Notes: generated by a model not told the origin, from the letters alone. Positions 32,547-40,883 are shown, counted from the first letter of the stretch. The stretch: 41,387 bases of DNA from Saprospiraceae bacterium (GCA_016787285.1 JAEUUV010000101.1:1-41387); one strand, 5' to 3'. Numbers and translations are program-made.

Positions 32547-35500
32547 TTAGTGCCCGCACACGCACCGCGCCTCCTGGCAGGAATGCGTCATTCCCGCGCC
32601 GTTGGTCTGACTGCCCGGCATTTCGAACCAGAACTTGTCGCGTTTGCGTTCGTAATTCCCGATTTCGTTCAGCGTGTCGGCATCGTACAGGCGGCCGTTT
32701 ACCATCACGTAGCGGATCGCTTCGGTGTGGCGGATGTTCTCCAGCGGATTTTTGTCCAGCACCACGAGGTCGGCGAGTTTGCCGGGTGCAATGGAGCCGA
32801 TTTCCTTGTCCATGCCGAGGTGTTTGGCGCCGTTGAGCGTCGCGCAACGCAGCGCTTGCATGTTTGTCATGCCGCCCTGGGCGAGCATCCACAGTTCCCA
32901 ATGGGCGCCCAGTCCCTGCAACTGGCCGTGCGAGCCGAGGTTGATGTTGATGCCGGCATCCTGCATTTTTTTCAGTTGCCGGCTCACGAGGATATGGCCG
33001 TTTTCGTATTCCTCCTCCGGAATCATGGTGCGGTGGCGCGCCCGTTCGTCGAGGATGTGGCGCGGTGTGAAGTTGAGCAGGCGTTGTTTTTTCCAGATGT
33101 CTTCTTTCTGATAAAAATAGTATTCGCCGCTCACGGCGCCGTAGCACACGATGAGTGTGGGCGTGTTGTGTGTTTTGGTTTTGCTCCAGAGTTGGATGAC
33201 GTCGTCGTAGATTTTCGCCACGGGCAGGTTGTGTTCCACACTTGTGTGGCCGTCTACTACCTGCGAGAGGTTGTGGTAAAAAAACGAACCGCCCTCGGGT
33301 ACCACTTCCATGTTCAGTTCGCGGGCGGCAGCGATGACCTGCTGGCGCTGGTCGCGGCGGGGCTGGTTGTAACTTTTCACCGAAAAAGCGCCCCAGGCTT
33401 TGGTACGGCGCAGGGTGCTGCGGGCGTCGTCGAGACTGTTGATCGGAGCCTTGAAATCGCCGTCGGCGCCGTACAGGATGGTGCCGGTGCTGTACAGACG
33501 CGGGCCTGTCATGCGGCCCGAACGCAGCATTTCGGCATTGGAAAACGCCATTTCGGAGTTCACCGAAGGGTCGTGCATGGTGGTCACGCCGTATGCTAAG
33601 TTGGCGTAGTACTCCCACTGTTTTTGTGGATTCAGGCCGTAGCGGAAATTACCGGAGTGGGCGTGCACATCTACCATGCCGGGCATGATGGTCTTGCCTT
33701 TGCAGTCTATCAGTTTTGAGTTTTGGGTTTTGAGGGTTGAGTTGCGATTGAATTCGGCGGCAGTGCCGACGAATACGATCTTGTTGTTCTGTACGGCCAG
33801 CACGCCGTTTTCGATCACACGGTCGCCTTCCATCGTGATGATGCGGGCATTTTGGAAAACCAAGGTTCCTTCCGGAGCGTCGGTTTTCAGCGTGAGGCCG
33901 ATCTTTTGTCCGGTTTCGGGCAGTGGCGGCAGGCTGTCGGGGGCGCCGGGCAGGAACGTGAACCGGTTGCTCAGGTCAATGGTGAAATACTCGTCGCCGA
34001 GGGTGTAGTGCACTTTTTTGTTGTCGGCGCTCCAGTGGAGGTTGTAGCCGGCATCTTTGGCAATCGGGCTGAGCGGGATGGCTTTGGTGTCGGCGCTCAG
34101 GTCAATCATCTGGCCCGAGGCAGGCATGGCGCACACGTAACCTTTATGCAGTTCGGTAAAGGCCAGCCACTTGCCGTCGGGCGAGGGCGCCCACTGGTTC
34201 ACGTATTTGCTTTTGAATAACTCGCGGCGATCCTGACCATTGAGGTCAAAAGAGACGAGTTTTTTGTCCAGCCCGCCGAACAGGTAGCCGCCGGTATTGA
34301 CAAGGATGCGTGTACCATCGGCGCTGAAACGCGGGTTTTCGCCCTGATCAGTGATAAAATGCGCGGCAATTTGGCCCTTGAGGTCTACATAAAACACGCC
34401 GGTTTTTTCTACTTTTGAAATACCGAGTTCGTCGTCACCGTCCTGCAGGCGGTATACAATTTTTTGTCCGTCGGGCGAGAAGGAGGGCGTGCGGAAGATG
34501 CCGCCGTATACGGGCAGTTGGGTGGGTTTGCCCTCTGCAAGGTCAACCCGCCAAAGGCCGCCGCCGTGCAGGTCGTTCCAGGTGACGTAAACCGCAAAAC
34601 GTCCATTGGGCGAAAAACAGGGTTCGTATTCCAGCATTTCCGGGTCGGTAGCCACGACGCGGGTGGTTTGGGTGCTCTCGTAGGCAGATTTTACCAGCAA
34701 CTCCGGTTTGCCGTCGGGCAGGGCTTTTTTGTACAATTTTCCGGCAGCGTTGAACACCAGCGTTTTGCCGTCGGGACTGGTGGCGGCGTGGCGGATGGCA
34801 CGTGCGGTAAATTCGGGTTCGAAGACCTTGTTTTCAAAACGGACGGTTTCGGCTACGCGGGTTTTCACGTTGCAGCGGAATGGAATTTCTTTTTGGGTAA
34901 ACATACCGGCGAATCCCTTCCGGTCAAAAAGAAACGTCAGGTTGAAGTTGATTTGCCTGAGTTTGCCGCCGGCCCAGATGACAATGCTCCGGTCGGGGGT
35001 ATTGCTTTGAATGGGCAGCCAGTCGAAACTTGGATAAATGCCGAAAATCGTCCAGGCTTCCTGCTGGTCTTTGTCGAGTCCGTCGTAGATCGGGAATTCC
35101 TCGCCCGAGCCGAGGTCGCGCACGAAGAGGGTGGTTTTGGTGTCCACCCTGCGCACGAAGGCCAGCCATTTGCCGTCGGGGCTGATCTGCGGACGGCAGG
35201 CGCCGCCGGAACCGCCGGTTACCTCCTCAATTTTGCCTTCCTGGCGGTCGTAGCGCCGGACGGCAAAAATTTGTTTGAGCGGGTCTTTGTTGTACTGGAA
35301 AAAGCCGCCGCCGTACAGGTCTTCGCTGAAATAAACGTATCGCCCGTCAGGACTTACGCAGGGTTCGTTCACGTCCTGTTGGTCGTTTTTGCGTTTGGTG
35401 AGTTGGATGCCGTCGCCTCCGGAGATATGGTACAGCCACATTTCGCCGGCGCCGAGCGAGCGGGTACTGGTAAAATGTTTGCGGGCTACGAAATACTGGC

Positions 35501-35927
35501 CGTCGGGCATCCAGGCCGGGTTGTTGAGCAGGCGGAACGATTCGGTGGTCACCTGTCGGGCCTTGGAGCCGTCGGTATTCATTACCCAGATATTGTCACC
35601 GCCGCCGGCATCGCTCGTGAACAGCAGTTGTTTGCCGTCGGGCGAAAAGCGCGGCTGCACCTCCCAGGCAAGTCCGGAGCGAATGCAAGTGGCGTCGCCG
35701 CCGGTGATGGGCATGGTGTAGATGTCGCCCAGCAGATCAAAAGCAATGGTTTTGCCGTCGGGGCTGACATCAAGGTTCATCCAGGTGCCTTCCGTGACGC
35801 TGAAGGTGGCGTCGGAGTAGGGAATACCTTCGGGAGCGGACACGTCCCACTTTTTTTTGTCGGTTTGGGCGGGAAGGGTAGAGGCGGCTGCGAAGAGGCA
35901 GATTGCAGTCAGTAGTCGTTTTTGCAT
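32547..35927 (-). CDS. Exported beta-propeller amidohydrolase
   Basis: The product is 1126 residues with a signal peptide (LLTAICLFAAASTLPAQ). Residues ~40-700 form TolB-like propeller blades built on repeated S-P-D-G motifs (LDVSPDGKTIAFD, PRFSPDGKQLLFTSD, PQISPDGKWLAFV). Residues ~725-1090 form an amidohydrolase domain: PGMVDVHAHSG with metal ligands H755 and H757, a lysine-containing AFSVKSYNQPRRD, HTSVEHNLPV, and the closing SIAPGKLADLVVLDKNP. This propeller-amidohydrolase fusion is a known family in Bacteroidota and is often annotated as a peptidase or dipeptidase-like hydrolase; the substrate is unproven. The last residues hold a cysteine-rich tail (SCQEARCVCGH). It is preceded by a small membrane protein gene (24-nt gap) and followed by a membrane protein gene (1-nt gap). 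Confidence 0.9.
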   Translation of the reverse strand: MQKRLLTAICLFAAASTLPAQTDKKKWDVSAPEGIPYSDATFSVTEGTWMNLDVSPDGKTIAFDLLGDIYTMPITGGDATCIRSGLAWEVQPRFSPDGKQLLFTSDAGGGDNIWVMNTDGSKARQVTTESFRLLNNPAWMPDGQYFVARKHFTSTRSLGAGEMWLYHISGGDGIQLTKRKNDQQDVNEPCVSPDGRYVYFSEDLYGGGFFQYNKDPLKQIFAVRRYDRQEGKIEEVTGGSGGACRPQISPDGKWLAFVRRVDTKTTLFVRDLGSGEEFPIYDGLDKDQQEAWTIFGIYPSFDWLPIQSNTPDRSIVIWAGGKLRQINFNLTFLFDRKGFAGMFTQKEIPFRCNVKTRVAETVRFENKVFEPEFTARAIRHAATSPDGKTLVFNAAGKLYKKALPDGKPELLVKSAYESTQTTRVVATDPEMLEYEPCFSPNGRFAVYVTWNDLHGGGLWRVDLAEGKPTQLPVYGGIFRTPSFSPDGQKIVYRLQDGDDELGISKVEKTGVFYVDLKGQIAAHFITDQGENPRFSADGTRILVNTGGYLFGGLDKKLVSFDLNGQDRRELFKSKYVNQWAPSPDGKWLAFTELHKGYVCAMPASGQMIDLSADTKAIPLSPIAKDAGYNLHWSADNKKVHYTLGDEYFTIDLSNRFTFLPGAPDSLPPLPETGQKIGLTLKTDAPEGTLVFQNARIITMEGDRVIENGVLAVQNNKIVFVGTAAEFNRNSTLKTQNSKLIDCKGKTIMPGMVDVHAHSGNFRYGLNPQKQWEYYANLAYGVTTMHDPSVNSEMAFSNAEMLRSGRMTGPRLYSTGTILYGADGDFKAPINSLDDARSTLRRTKAWGAFSVKSYNQPRRDQRQQVIAAARELNMEVVPEGGSFFYHNLSQVVDGHTSVEHNLPVAKIYDDVIQLWSKTKTHNTPTLIVCYGAVSGEYYFYQKEDIWKKQRLLNFTPRHILDERARHRTMIPEEEYENGHILVSRQLKKMQDAGININLGSHGQLQGLGAHWELWMLAQGGMTNMQALRCATLNGAKHLGMDKEIGSIAPGKLADLVVLDKNPLENIRHTEAIRYVMVNGRLYDADTLNEIGNYERKRDKFWFEMPGSQTNGAGMTHSCQEARCVCGH

Positions 35928-35951
35928 GATGCAGCGTGAAAAATTTTCGCG

Positions 35952-36371
35952 TTAACGTGTTTGGAATACCTTGGCCAGTGCCAAAAAGATGAAGACCAAC
36001 CCGGTCAGAATGATCGGTGGCGGAAAAGTAAAAGCAGCCATGACGGCGAAGCAAATCCCGAATATGGGCAGGTTTATCCACAGGACGCCCTTCAGCAGGG
36101 CGTCGTCCTGGCAGCGGCGCAGCAGGTACGCATTGACAAGGCCGGCAAACAGGTAGAGCAAAGAGAAGCAGGCACTGAGTGCGGTGAGCAGGCCATCCAT
36201 CGTGATCTCCATACCGGCAAGGTTCTGCCGGTAGTTTTGCATGAGGTCAATGAGTTGTTTTTCGGTGTCGTTTGCCGGTACCGGCTCGTTCAGGAAACTG
36301 AGGGCGTGAATGGCTGCGGTAATCAGTTGAAGTACCACAGCCACCCACCACCAGGTTTTGTACTTGCGCAT
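35952..36371 (-). CDS. Small four-helix membrane protein of unknown function
   Basis: The product is 139 residues. Four transmembrane segments are visible: WWWVAVVLQLITAAIHALSF near the N-terminus, LLTALSACFSLLYLFAGLV, GVLWINLPIFGICFAVMAA and PIILTGLVFIFLALA at the C-terminus. A polar loop with NDTEKQLIDLMQNYRQNLAG lies between helices 1 and 2. There is no enzymatic motif. It begins just after a strong terminator (36416-36447) and ends 24 nt before the propeller amidohydrolase gene, so it probably heads that transcription unit. I do not recognise the family with confidence. Confidence 0.8.
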   Translation of the reverse strand: MRKYKTWWWVAVVLQLITAAIHALSFLNEPVPANDTEKQLIDLMQNYRQNLAGMEITMDGLLTALSACFSLLYLFAGLVNAYLLRRCQDDALLKGVLWINLPIFGICFAVMAAFTFPPPIILTGLVFIFLALAKVFQTR

Positions 36372-36415
36372 GATGGTTTGTTTTTTTTAACCTGAAAATA
36401 TGCGCGTAAAGAAAA

Positions 36416-36447
36416 AGACTTTCCAGGTTTTAAACCTCGGAAAGTCT
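36416..36447 (-). terminator. Intrinsic terminator after the cytochrome-like lipoprotein gene
   Basis: AGACTTTCC (36416-36424) pairs with GGAAAGTCT (36439-36447), and the interior GGTTT/AAACC extends the stem. On the minus strand it is followed by CTTTTTCTTT. It lies 15 nt downstream of the stop at 36463. Confidence 0.85.
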
Positions 36448-36462
36448 ACGGAGGCAGATAGC

Positions 36463-36852
36463 CTATTGTTTGTACCCGTTTTTGGCCCAGCAGGCGAGTC
36501 GGTCCAGAGTTGCTTGCGGCAGTTTGGAGCCGCCTTGCGGCATGGGTTCACAGCCGCTGCCGTGGTTCACGGCGCAGAGTAGGTTTTGCGATTCGAACGC
36601 CGTTTTCGTGGCGGCGTAGGTGGACAGGTCCACGCCTTCCGATTTGGTGGCCGCATCATGGCAACCGCCCAACGCACAACTGTTGTCCATGATGTCTTTG
36701 ATGGCGAGCGCGTAGGTATTCGTGTTGGCATCCACTGCGGAGCAGTTTGCCTCGGCGATGTAGTCGGGGTTTTGGCTGTCTTTGCTGCAACCTGCCCACG
36801 AGAGTGCGACAATGCCGGCCAGAAGCAGGCTTGATACAACGGAAAGTTTCAT
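36463..36852 (-). CDS. Cytochrome-c-like lipoprotein with CX4CH motif
   Basis: The product is 129 residues from the ATG at 36852; the open frame 16 codons longer lacks signal features. A signal peptide ends in ALSWAGC, a lipobox-like site with lipidation at C22, although W at -3 is atypical. The mature part has MDNSCALGGCHDA, a CX4CH heme-attachment-like motif, followed by GVDLSTY, and near the end MPQGGSKLPQATLDRLACWAKNG, where the Met could be the distal ligand. The arrangement matches small Bacteroidota and Planctomycetes cytochrome-like lipoproteins whose motif is usually CX2CH or CX3CH. Two further cysteines (LLCAVNHGSGC) could form a disulfide. It is monocistronic, with a terminator on its 3' side. 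Confidence 0.8.
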   Translation of the reverse strand: MKLSVVSSLLLAGIVALSWAGCSKDSQNPDYIAEANCSAVDANTNTYALAIKDIMDNSCALGGCHDAATKSEGVDLSTYAATKTAFESQNLLCAVNHGSGCEPMPQGGSKLPQATLDRLACWAKNGYKQ

Positions 36853-36897
36853 AGTGTTTGAGTCGTGAATGGATGAAGAGAAATTGTTTGAGCGGCC

Positions 36898-36905
36898 CAA
36901 AGGTA
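36898..36905 (-). promoter_or_regulatory. -7 box upstream of the cytochrome-like lipoprotein
   Basis: The minus strand reads TACCTTTG, a perfect TAnnTTTG match, 45 nt upstream of the ATG at 36852. No clear TTTG is found at the -33 position. Confidence 0.45.
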
Positions 36906-37004
36906 TACCGGGCTTCGTTCGCCGTATATGCGTTTTTTGTCAATTCCAGACGTAAATGGGTTGGTGTCGGTTTGTGTGAAGAACTGTGCGGGAAAGGAAA
37001 ACAA

Positions 37005-37045
37005 AAAGGCTGTTTCAAATACCGTTGGATATTGAAACAGCCTTT
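37005..37045 (-). terminator. Intrinsic terminator after the SPFH-domain gene
   Basis: Two perfect 14-nt arms, AAAGGCTGTTTCAA (37005-37018) and its complement (37032-37045), enclose a 13-nt loop. The minus strand continues TTTTGTTTTCC. It begins 24 nt after the stop of the gene at 37069. Confidence 0.85.
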
Positions 37046-37068
37046 CACGAAAAATACGCCAAACGGTG

Positions 37069-37911
37069 CTATTGGTTGATGGAACCTGTCGTTTTGGGCT
37101 GTATAACAGCCGGGCTATTTTGCTCCGGATCCAGGATCATGGGCACGGATCCGTTGGAAATGATGACTTTGGCGTTTGGTGATTTACTCAATTCCAGCCA
37201 GGCTTCCAGCGCTTTGAATTGCAGTACTTGCAGGCTAAGTCCTTCAGAAATGATTTTGTTGGCGTCACTTTGTCCTTTTGCCTGAATGCGCATTCGCTCG
37301 GCTTCCTGTTTTTCCTGTTGCAATACGAACTCCATACGTTGTGCCTGCTGTTCGGCTTCGAGTTTGTCCTCAATTGCCTTGGTCAGGTTGCGTGGCAATA
37401 CGATGCTCTTCAACAGCACAGCTTCGACAATGATCCCTTTTTTGGACAGGGTCTGCATCATCAGATCGCGAATACTGGTTTCGATCTCGGCACGGCTGCC
37501 GGAGTGCATGTCTTTGGCGTAATATCTGGCAGTAACGTCGGCGACTGCGGAGCGGAACACCGGCAAAATGATCGTTTGCTCGTAGTCAAGACCCACATTG
37601 CGCAGCAATTCCGGTGCATCCTTTTGCACGACATTGTACAGGATGGAGACCTCACTCTGGATCGTCAGCCCTTCTCTGGACGGGATATTGACGGATACTT
37701 CGATGTTTTCAGTTTGTCCGCTGATCTTGATGAAGGTGCTGGTGAACGGGTTGAACGTGCGCATGCCGCTGGTGTACACTTTGTCCTCATATTTGCCCAG
37801 TTTGCGCTTCACGCCGAATTCCCCCTGGCGCACCACAACACAACTTGTAGTGCTGATAATCAATGCGCCAAGTAAAATGATTGCCGGTTTAATCAATGAT
37901 CTGTTTTCCAT
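37069..37911 (-). CDS. SPFH/prohibitin-family protein (HflC-like)
   Basis: The product is 280 residues. The N-terminus is one hydrophobic segment (AIILLGALIISTTSC) followed by VVVRQGEFGVKRKLGKYEDK, the usual beginning of an SPFH domain. The domain extends to about residue 185 (YTSGMRTFNPFTS, IPSREGLTIQSEVSILYNV, AKDMHSGSRAEIETSIRDLM). A helical coiled-coil stretch follows (EDKLEAEQQAQRMEFVLQQE, to about 235). SPFH proteins form large membrane-associated oligomeric cages around proteases or in microdomains. The ISTTSC sequence could also be a lipobox, which would make this a lipoprotein; a plain transmembrane anchor is equally possible. It is single-gene with a strong terminator and is divergent from the DUF2007 gene. 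Confidence 0.9.
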   Translation of the reverse strand: MENRSLIKPAIILLGALIISTTSCVVVRQGEFGVKRKLGKYEDKVYTSGMRTFNPFTSTFIKISGQTENIEVSVNIPSREGLTIQSEVSILYNVVQKDAPELLRNVGLDYEQTIILPVFRSAVADVTARYYAKDMHSGSRAEIETSIRDLMMQTLSKKGIIVEAVLLKSIVLPRNLTKAIEDKLEAEQQAQRMEFVLQQEKQEAERMRIQAKGQSDANKIISEGLSLQVLQFKALEAWLELSKSPNAKVIISNGSVPMILDPEQNSPAVIQPKTTGSINQ

Positions 37912-38092
37912 GACAGTTTAAAATTGAGTGTTAAACAATGGGTAGAATACCTCAAAAACGCGGCTGCATATCCGGGGTTTGGAGAGGTGTTTTCTTTTTT
38001 TGACAAAATGAGCAAAAGGGCAGCAGGGCTTGCGTCCACCGGGTCGGCTCAAGAGTGCCATTTTAAAAAGCAGAGCAATCAAAGTCCCGCCG

Positions 38093-38100
38093 TAGTTTTG
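38093..38100 (+). promoter_or_regulatory. -7 box immediately before the DUF2007 gene
   Basis: TAGTTTTG is a perfect TAnnTTTG match ending 4 nt before the ATG at 38105, predicting a leaderless mRNA. No convincing -33 TTTG lies 17-23 nt upstream. The rest of the divergent gap 37912-38092 shows nothing further I can name. Confidence 0.5.
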
Positions 38101-38104
38101 TCCC

Positions 38105-38476
38105 ATGCGCCGTAACGATATTCTGGACGATTTTGACTTCGACGACGGGCACTACTTCGAAGAAAACTCCGGCGAGGTGGTAGCCAAGTTCTACTCGGCG
38201 ATGGAAGCCGAGGTGGCTGCTGCCCGGTTGCGCACGGAGGGAATTCCGTGTTTTATTGCCAACAGTGCCTCGCAAACCATGTTGCCGCACCTGCAATTAT
38301 TGGTGCGCCTGCATGTGCGCCCGCAGGATGTGGAGCGTGCCCGCGCGCTTCTGGCCGAGGCGGCCATAGACACCGAAGACCCGGCCGACGAGCGCGCCGA
38401 CAACCGGGCGCTCCTGTTCATGGCCATCCTGATCGGAGTTTTGTTGGCGATACTGCTGGCGCGGGCTGTTTTTTGA
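38105..38476 (+). CDS. DUF2007-domain protein with C-terminal membrane helix
   Basis: The product is 123 residues. The N-terminal 25 residues are very acidic (DILDDFDFDDGHYFEE). Residues ~26-90 form a DUF2007 domain, described as a putative signal-transducing module: VAKFYSAMEAEVAAARLRTE, GIPCFIANS, then QLLVRLHVRPQDVERARALL. A single transmembrane helix ends the protein (LLFMAILIGVLLAILLA), so it is tail-anchored with the domain in the cytoplasm. The start is supported by the -7 box 4 nt upstream. It ends 5 nt from the convergent rfbB gene. The molecular role of the family is not established. Confidence 0.85.
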   Translation: MRRNDILDDFDFDDGHYFEENSGEVVAKFYSAMEAEVAAARLRTEGIPCFIANSASQTMLPHLQLLVRLHVRPQDVERARALLAEAAIDTEDPADERADNRALLFMAILIGVLLAILLARAVF

Positions 38477-38481
38477 AAAAC

Positions 38482-39510
38482 TCAGGCGGTGTGGCGGTAG
38501 TTGCCGGAGCGGATGTTTTCCAACCACTCGGAGTTGTCGAGATACCATTGTGCCGTCTGGCGGAATCCTTCTTCAAATTTGATGGAAGGCTCCCAACCTA
38601 ATTCCCGACGAATTTTGGAGGCATCAATGGCGTAGCGCCGGTCGTGGCCGAGGCGGTCGGTCACAAACGTGATCAGTTTGCGCGAGGCGCCTGCCGGGCG
38701 TTGGAGCAGCTCGTCCACGATGTCGCAAAGTTTCTCCACGAGGTCAATATTTGCCCACTCGTTGTTCCCGCCGATGTTGTAGGTCTCGCCGTTTTTCCCG
38801 TGGTGGAACACGCGGTCAATGGCCAGAGCGTGGTCTTTCACCCAGAGCCAGTCGCGTACGTTTTTGCCGTCTCCGTACACCGGAAGCGGCTTGTTGTCGC
38901 GGATGTTGCCGATCATCACCGGGATGAGTTTTTCGGGAAACTGGCAAGGGCCGTAGTTGTTGCTGCAATTGGAAATGACGGCAGGAAGTCCGTATGTGTG
39001 GAAATATGCCCGTACGAAATGGTCACTGCTTGCCTTGGAGGCCGAGTACGGCGAGCGCGGGTCGTAGGGTGTTTGTTCCGTGAAAAAGCCCTCGGCGCCC
39101 AGCGAGCCGAACACTTCGTCGGTGGAAATATGGTAAAAACGTTTGCCTTCGGTTTGGTTACCCCAATGCTTGCGGGCGGCATTGAGCAGGTTCACCGTAC
39201 CCAGCACATTTGTCTCCACAAAAGCCAGTGGATCGGCAATGGATCGGTCCACGTGACTTTCTGCTGCCAGGTGAATGACGCCGTCGAACTGGTATTTTTC
39301 AAACAAGCCGGACACGAGCGCCTGATCGCGAATGTCGCCGCGTTCAAAAAAGTAGTTGGGCGCCTGCTGCACATCCTGCAGGTTGGCCGGGTTGCCGGCG
39401 TATGTCAGGGCGTCAAGGTTGACGATGCGGTATTGCGGATACTGCTGTACGAACAGTCGCACTACGTGAGAGCCGATAAAGCCGGCGCCGCCGGTGATCA
39501 GGATATTCAT
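38482..39510 (-). CDS. rfbB: dTDP-glucose 4,6-dehydratase
   Basis: The product is 342 residues from the ATG at 39510. An open frame of 28 more codons runs upstream through a perfect inverted repeat and is rejected. It converts dTDP-glucose to dTDP-4-keto-6-deoxyglucose in the pathway to dTDP-rhamnose and other deoxysugars. It is an extended SDR: NAD-binding GGAGFIG at 7-13, the family-specific active-site TDEVFG at 130-135, and catalytic Y155/K159 in YSASK. NCSNNYGPCQFPEKLIP and DRLGHDRRYAID are also typical. The other rml genes are not in this window. It lies downstream of the UDP-glucuronate decarboxylase gene, both serving envelope polysaccharide synthesis. Confidence 0.97.
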   Translation of the reverse strand: MNILITGGAGFIGSHVVRLFVQQYPQYRIVNLDALTYAGNPANLQDVQQAPNYFFERGDIRDQALVSGLFEKYQFDGVIHLAAESHVDRSIADPLAFVETNVLGTVNLLNAARKHWGNQTEGKRFYHISTDEVFGSLGAEGFFTEQTPYDPRSPYSASKASSDHFVRAYFHTYGLPAVISNCSNNYGPCQFPEKLIPVMIGNIRDNKPLPVYGDGKNVRDWLWVKDHALAIDRVFHHGKNGETYNIGGNNEWANIDLVEKLCDIVDELLQRPAGASRKLITFVTDRLGHDRRYAIDASKIRRELGWEPSIKFEEGFRQTAQWYLDNSEWLENIRSGNYRHTA

Positions 39511-39523
39511 AGGTGGTTGTGAG

Positions 39524-39602
39524 GCGTTCGTTTGATGCCTGGAGGCTGCACCGGCGGGGCTTATTGCCACTCCGGTGCAGCCTCCAGGCATCAAACGAAC
39601 GC
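39524..39602. repeat. Perfect 31-bp inverted repeat just upstream of rfbB
   Basis: Positions 39524-39554 and 39572-39602 are exact reverse complements with a 17-nt loop. The structure starts 13 nt upstream of the rfbB ATG and 62 nt after the UDP-glucuronate decarboxylase stop. No T-run follows on either strand. As RNA it would be an exceptionally stable hairpin in the rfbB leader. Confidence 0.9.
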
Positions 39603-39664
39603 TTGTGGATTTAACGTGAAGTAATGCTATTGATGATCGGCAAGGTGCTTTCTATTCTTTCTGT

Positions 39665-40615
39665 TTATGATACCTGAACTACTTTTTTGAAGTATTCGTA
39701 GGTCAGTTTCAGTCCAGTTGCACGGTCGAATTTAGGTTGCCAACCGAGCAGGGTCTGGGCCTTGGTGATATCGGGACGGCGTTGTTTGGGGTCGTCCACC
39801 GGTAACGGACGGTAGTCAATGTAGGCTTTCGGGTTTTGCACGAGGTTAAGCACTTCCTGGGCAAACTGCATAACGGTGATTTCCGACGGGTTTCCGATGT
39901 TGACCGGCAGGTGGTAATCGCTCAGCAGCAAGCGGTAGATGCCTTCTACCAGATCGTCCACATAGCAGAAGGAACGGGTCTGAGAGCCGTCGCCGAATAC
40001 GGTCAGACCTTCGCCGCGGATAGCCTGACTAAAAAACGCCGGAAGCACGCGTCCGTCGTTGACGCGCATGCGCGGCCCATAGGTGTTGAAAATCCGGATG
40101 ATGCGGGTTTCCACACCATGATAATTATGGTATGCCATGGTAATGGCTTCCAGAAAACGTTTGGCTTCATCGTATACACCACGCGGACCGACGGGATTCA
40201 CGTTGCCCCAGTACTCTTCCGTTTGAGGGTGTACGAGCGGGTCGCCATATACCTCCGAGGTGGATGCTACGAGAATGCGTGCCCCTTTTTCTTTGGCGAG
40301 ACCCAGGCAGTTGTGCGTGCCGAGGGCGCCGACCTTCAGGGTCTGGATGGGCATTTGCAGGTAATCAATCGGACTGGCCGGCGAAGCAAAGTGCAGGATG
40401 TAGTCTAGTTTGCCAGGTACGTGGATAAACTTCGTGACATCGTGGTGGTAATACTCGAAGTCTTTCTCCTTGAACAGGTGTTCGATGTTGTCGAGGCTGC
40501 CGGTGAGCAAATTGTCCATACCGATGACCTGATACCCTTCGGCGAGGAAGCGGTCGCACAGGTGTGAGCCAAGGAATCCGGCAGCGCCGGTGATGAGGAT
40601 GCGTTTCTTTGTCAT
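39665..40615 (-). CDS. UDP-glucuronate decarboxylase (UDP-xylose synthase)
   Basis: The product is 316 residues. It converts UDP-glucuronate to UDP-xylose with enzyme-bound NAD, in the cytoplasm. It is an extended SDR with GAAGFLG at 10-16 and catalytic Y148/K152 in YDEAK. UXS-specific features are [31 protein letters not shown] and [17 protein letters not shown], followed by [11 protein letters not shown] and [18 protein letters not shown]. The length is typical for bacterial UXS. The start at 40615 is preceded by a perfect -7 box about 30 nt upstream. It and rfbB downstream are both nucleotide-sugar enzymes. Confidence 0.95.
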   Translation of the reverse strand: MTKKRILITGAAGFLGSHLCDRFLAEGYQVIGMDNLLTGSLDNIEHLFKEKDFEYYHHDVTKFIHVPGKLDYILHFASPASPIDYLQMPIQTLKVGALGTHNCLGLAKEKGARILVASTSEVYGDPLVHPQTEEYWGNVNPVGPRGVYDEAKRFLEAITMAYHNYHGVETRIIRIFNTYGPRMRVNDGRVLPAFFSQAIRGEGLTVFGDGSQTRSFCYVDDLVEGIYRLLLSDYHLPVNIGNPSEITVMQFAQEVLNLVQNPKAYIDYRPLPVDDPKQRRPDITKAQTLLGWQPKFDRATGLKLTYEYFKKVVQVS

Positions 40616-40644
40616 GTTGTGTATTGGTGCGGATTAAGCGGGTG

Positions 40645-40652
40645 CAAAGATA
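40645..40652 (-). promoter_or_regulatory. -7 box of the UDP-glucuronate decarboxylase gene
   Basis: The minus strand reads TATCTTTG, a perfect TAnnTTTG box 29 nt upstream of the ATG. No TTTG is seen at the expected -33 distance. Confidence 0.5.
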
Positions 40653-40687
40653 GGCGATTGGGTTTTTGTTGTACTCCCGGCAAATAA

Positions 40688-40725
40688 CCGCCGCAAGGCG
40701 GCTTGCCGGCTAAAAAATCCGGCAA
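40688..40725. repeat. Two adjacent hairpins upstream of the rRNA promoters
   Basis: CCGCC-gcaa-GGCGG (40688-40701) is followed by TTGCCGG (40703-40709) pairing with CCGGCAA (40719-40725). On the plus strand a short TTTTT follows at 40731-40735. They may insulate the rRNA operon from upstream transcription. Confidence 0.4.
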
Positions 40726-40883
40726 CACCCTTTTTGCCTGTTGCAGGGGAATGCCTGTTTTTTATGGGGCAGCGTAAACCTTATTTCAGGATTTAATTTT
40801 GTCATTGAAAAGAAACTGTCCTTTGAACAGTAAATTCGCTTTGTTGAGCCTGAAAAAAAATGAAAAAAATTTTGAAGTACCTG

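Noticed and set aside
34464-35915. A 483-codon plus-strand open frame
   Set aside because: It is antisense to the beta-propeller amidohydrolase, and its repeats mirror the SPDG motifs.
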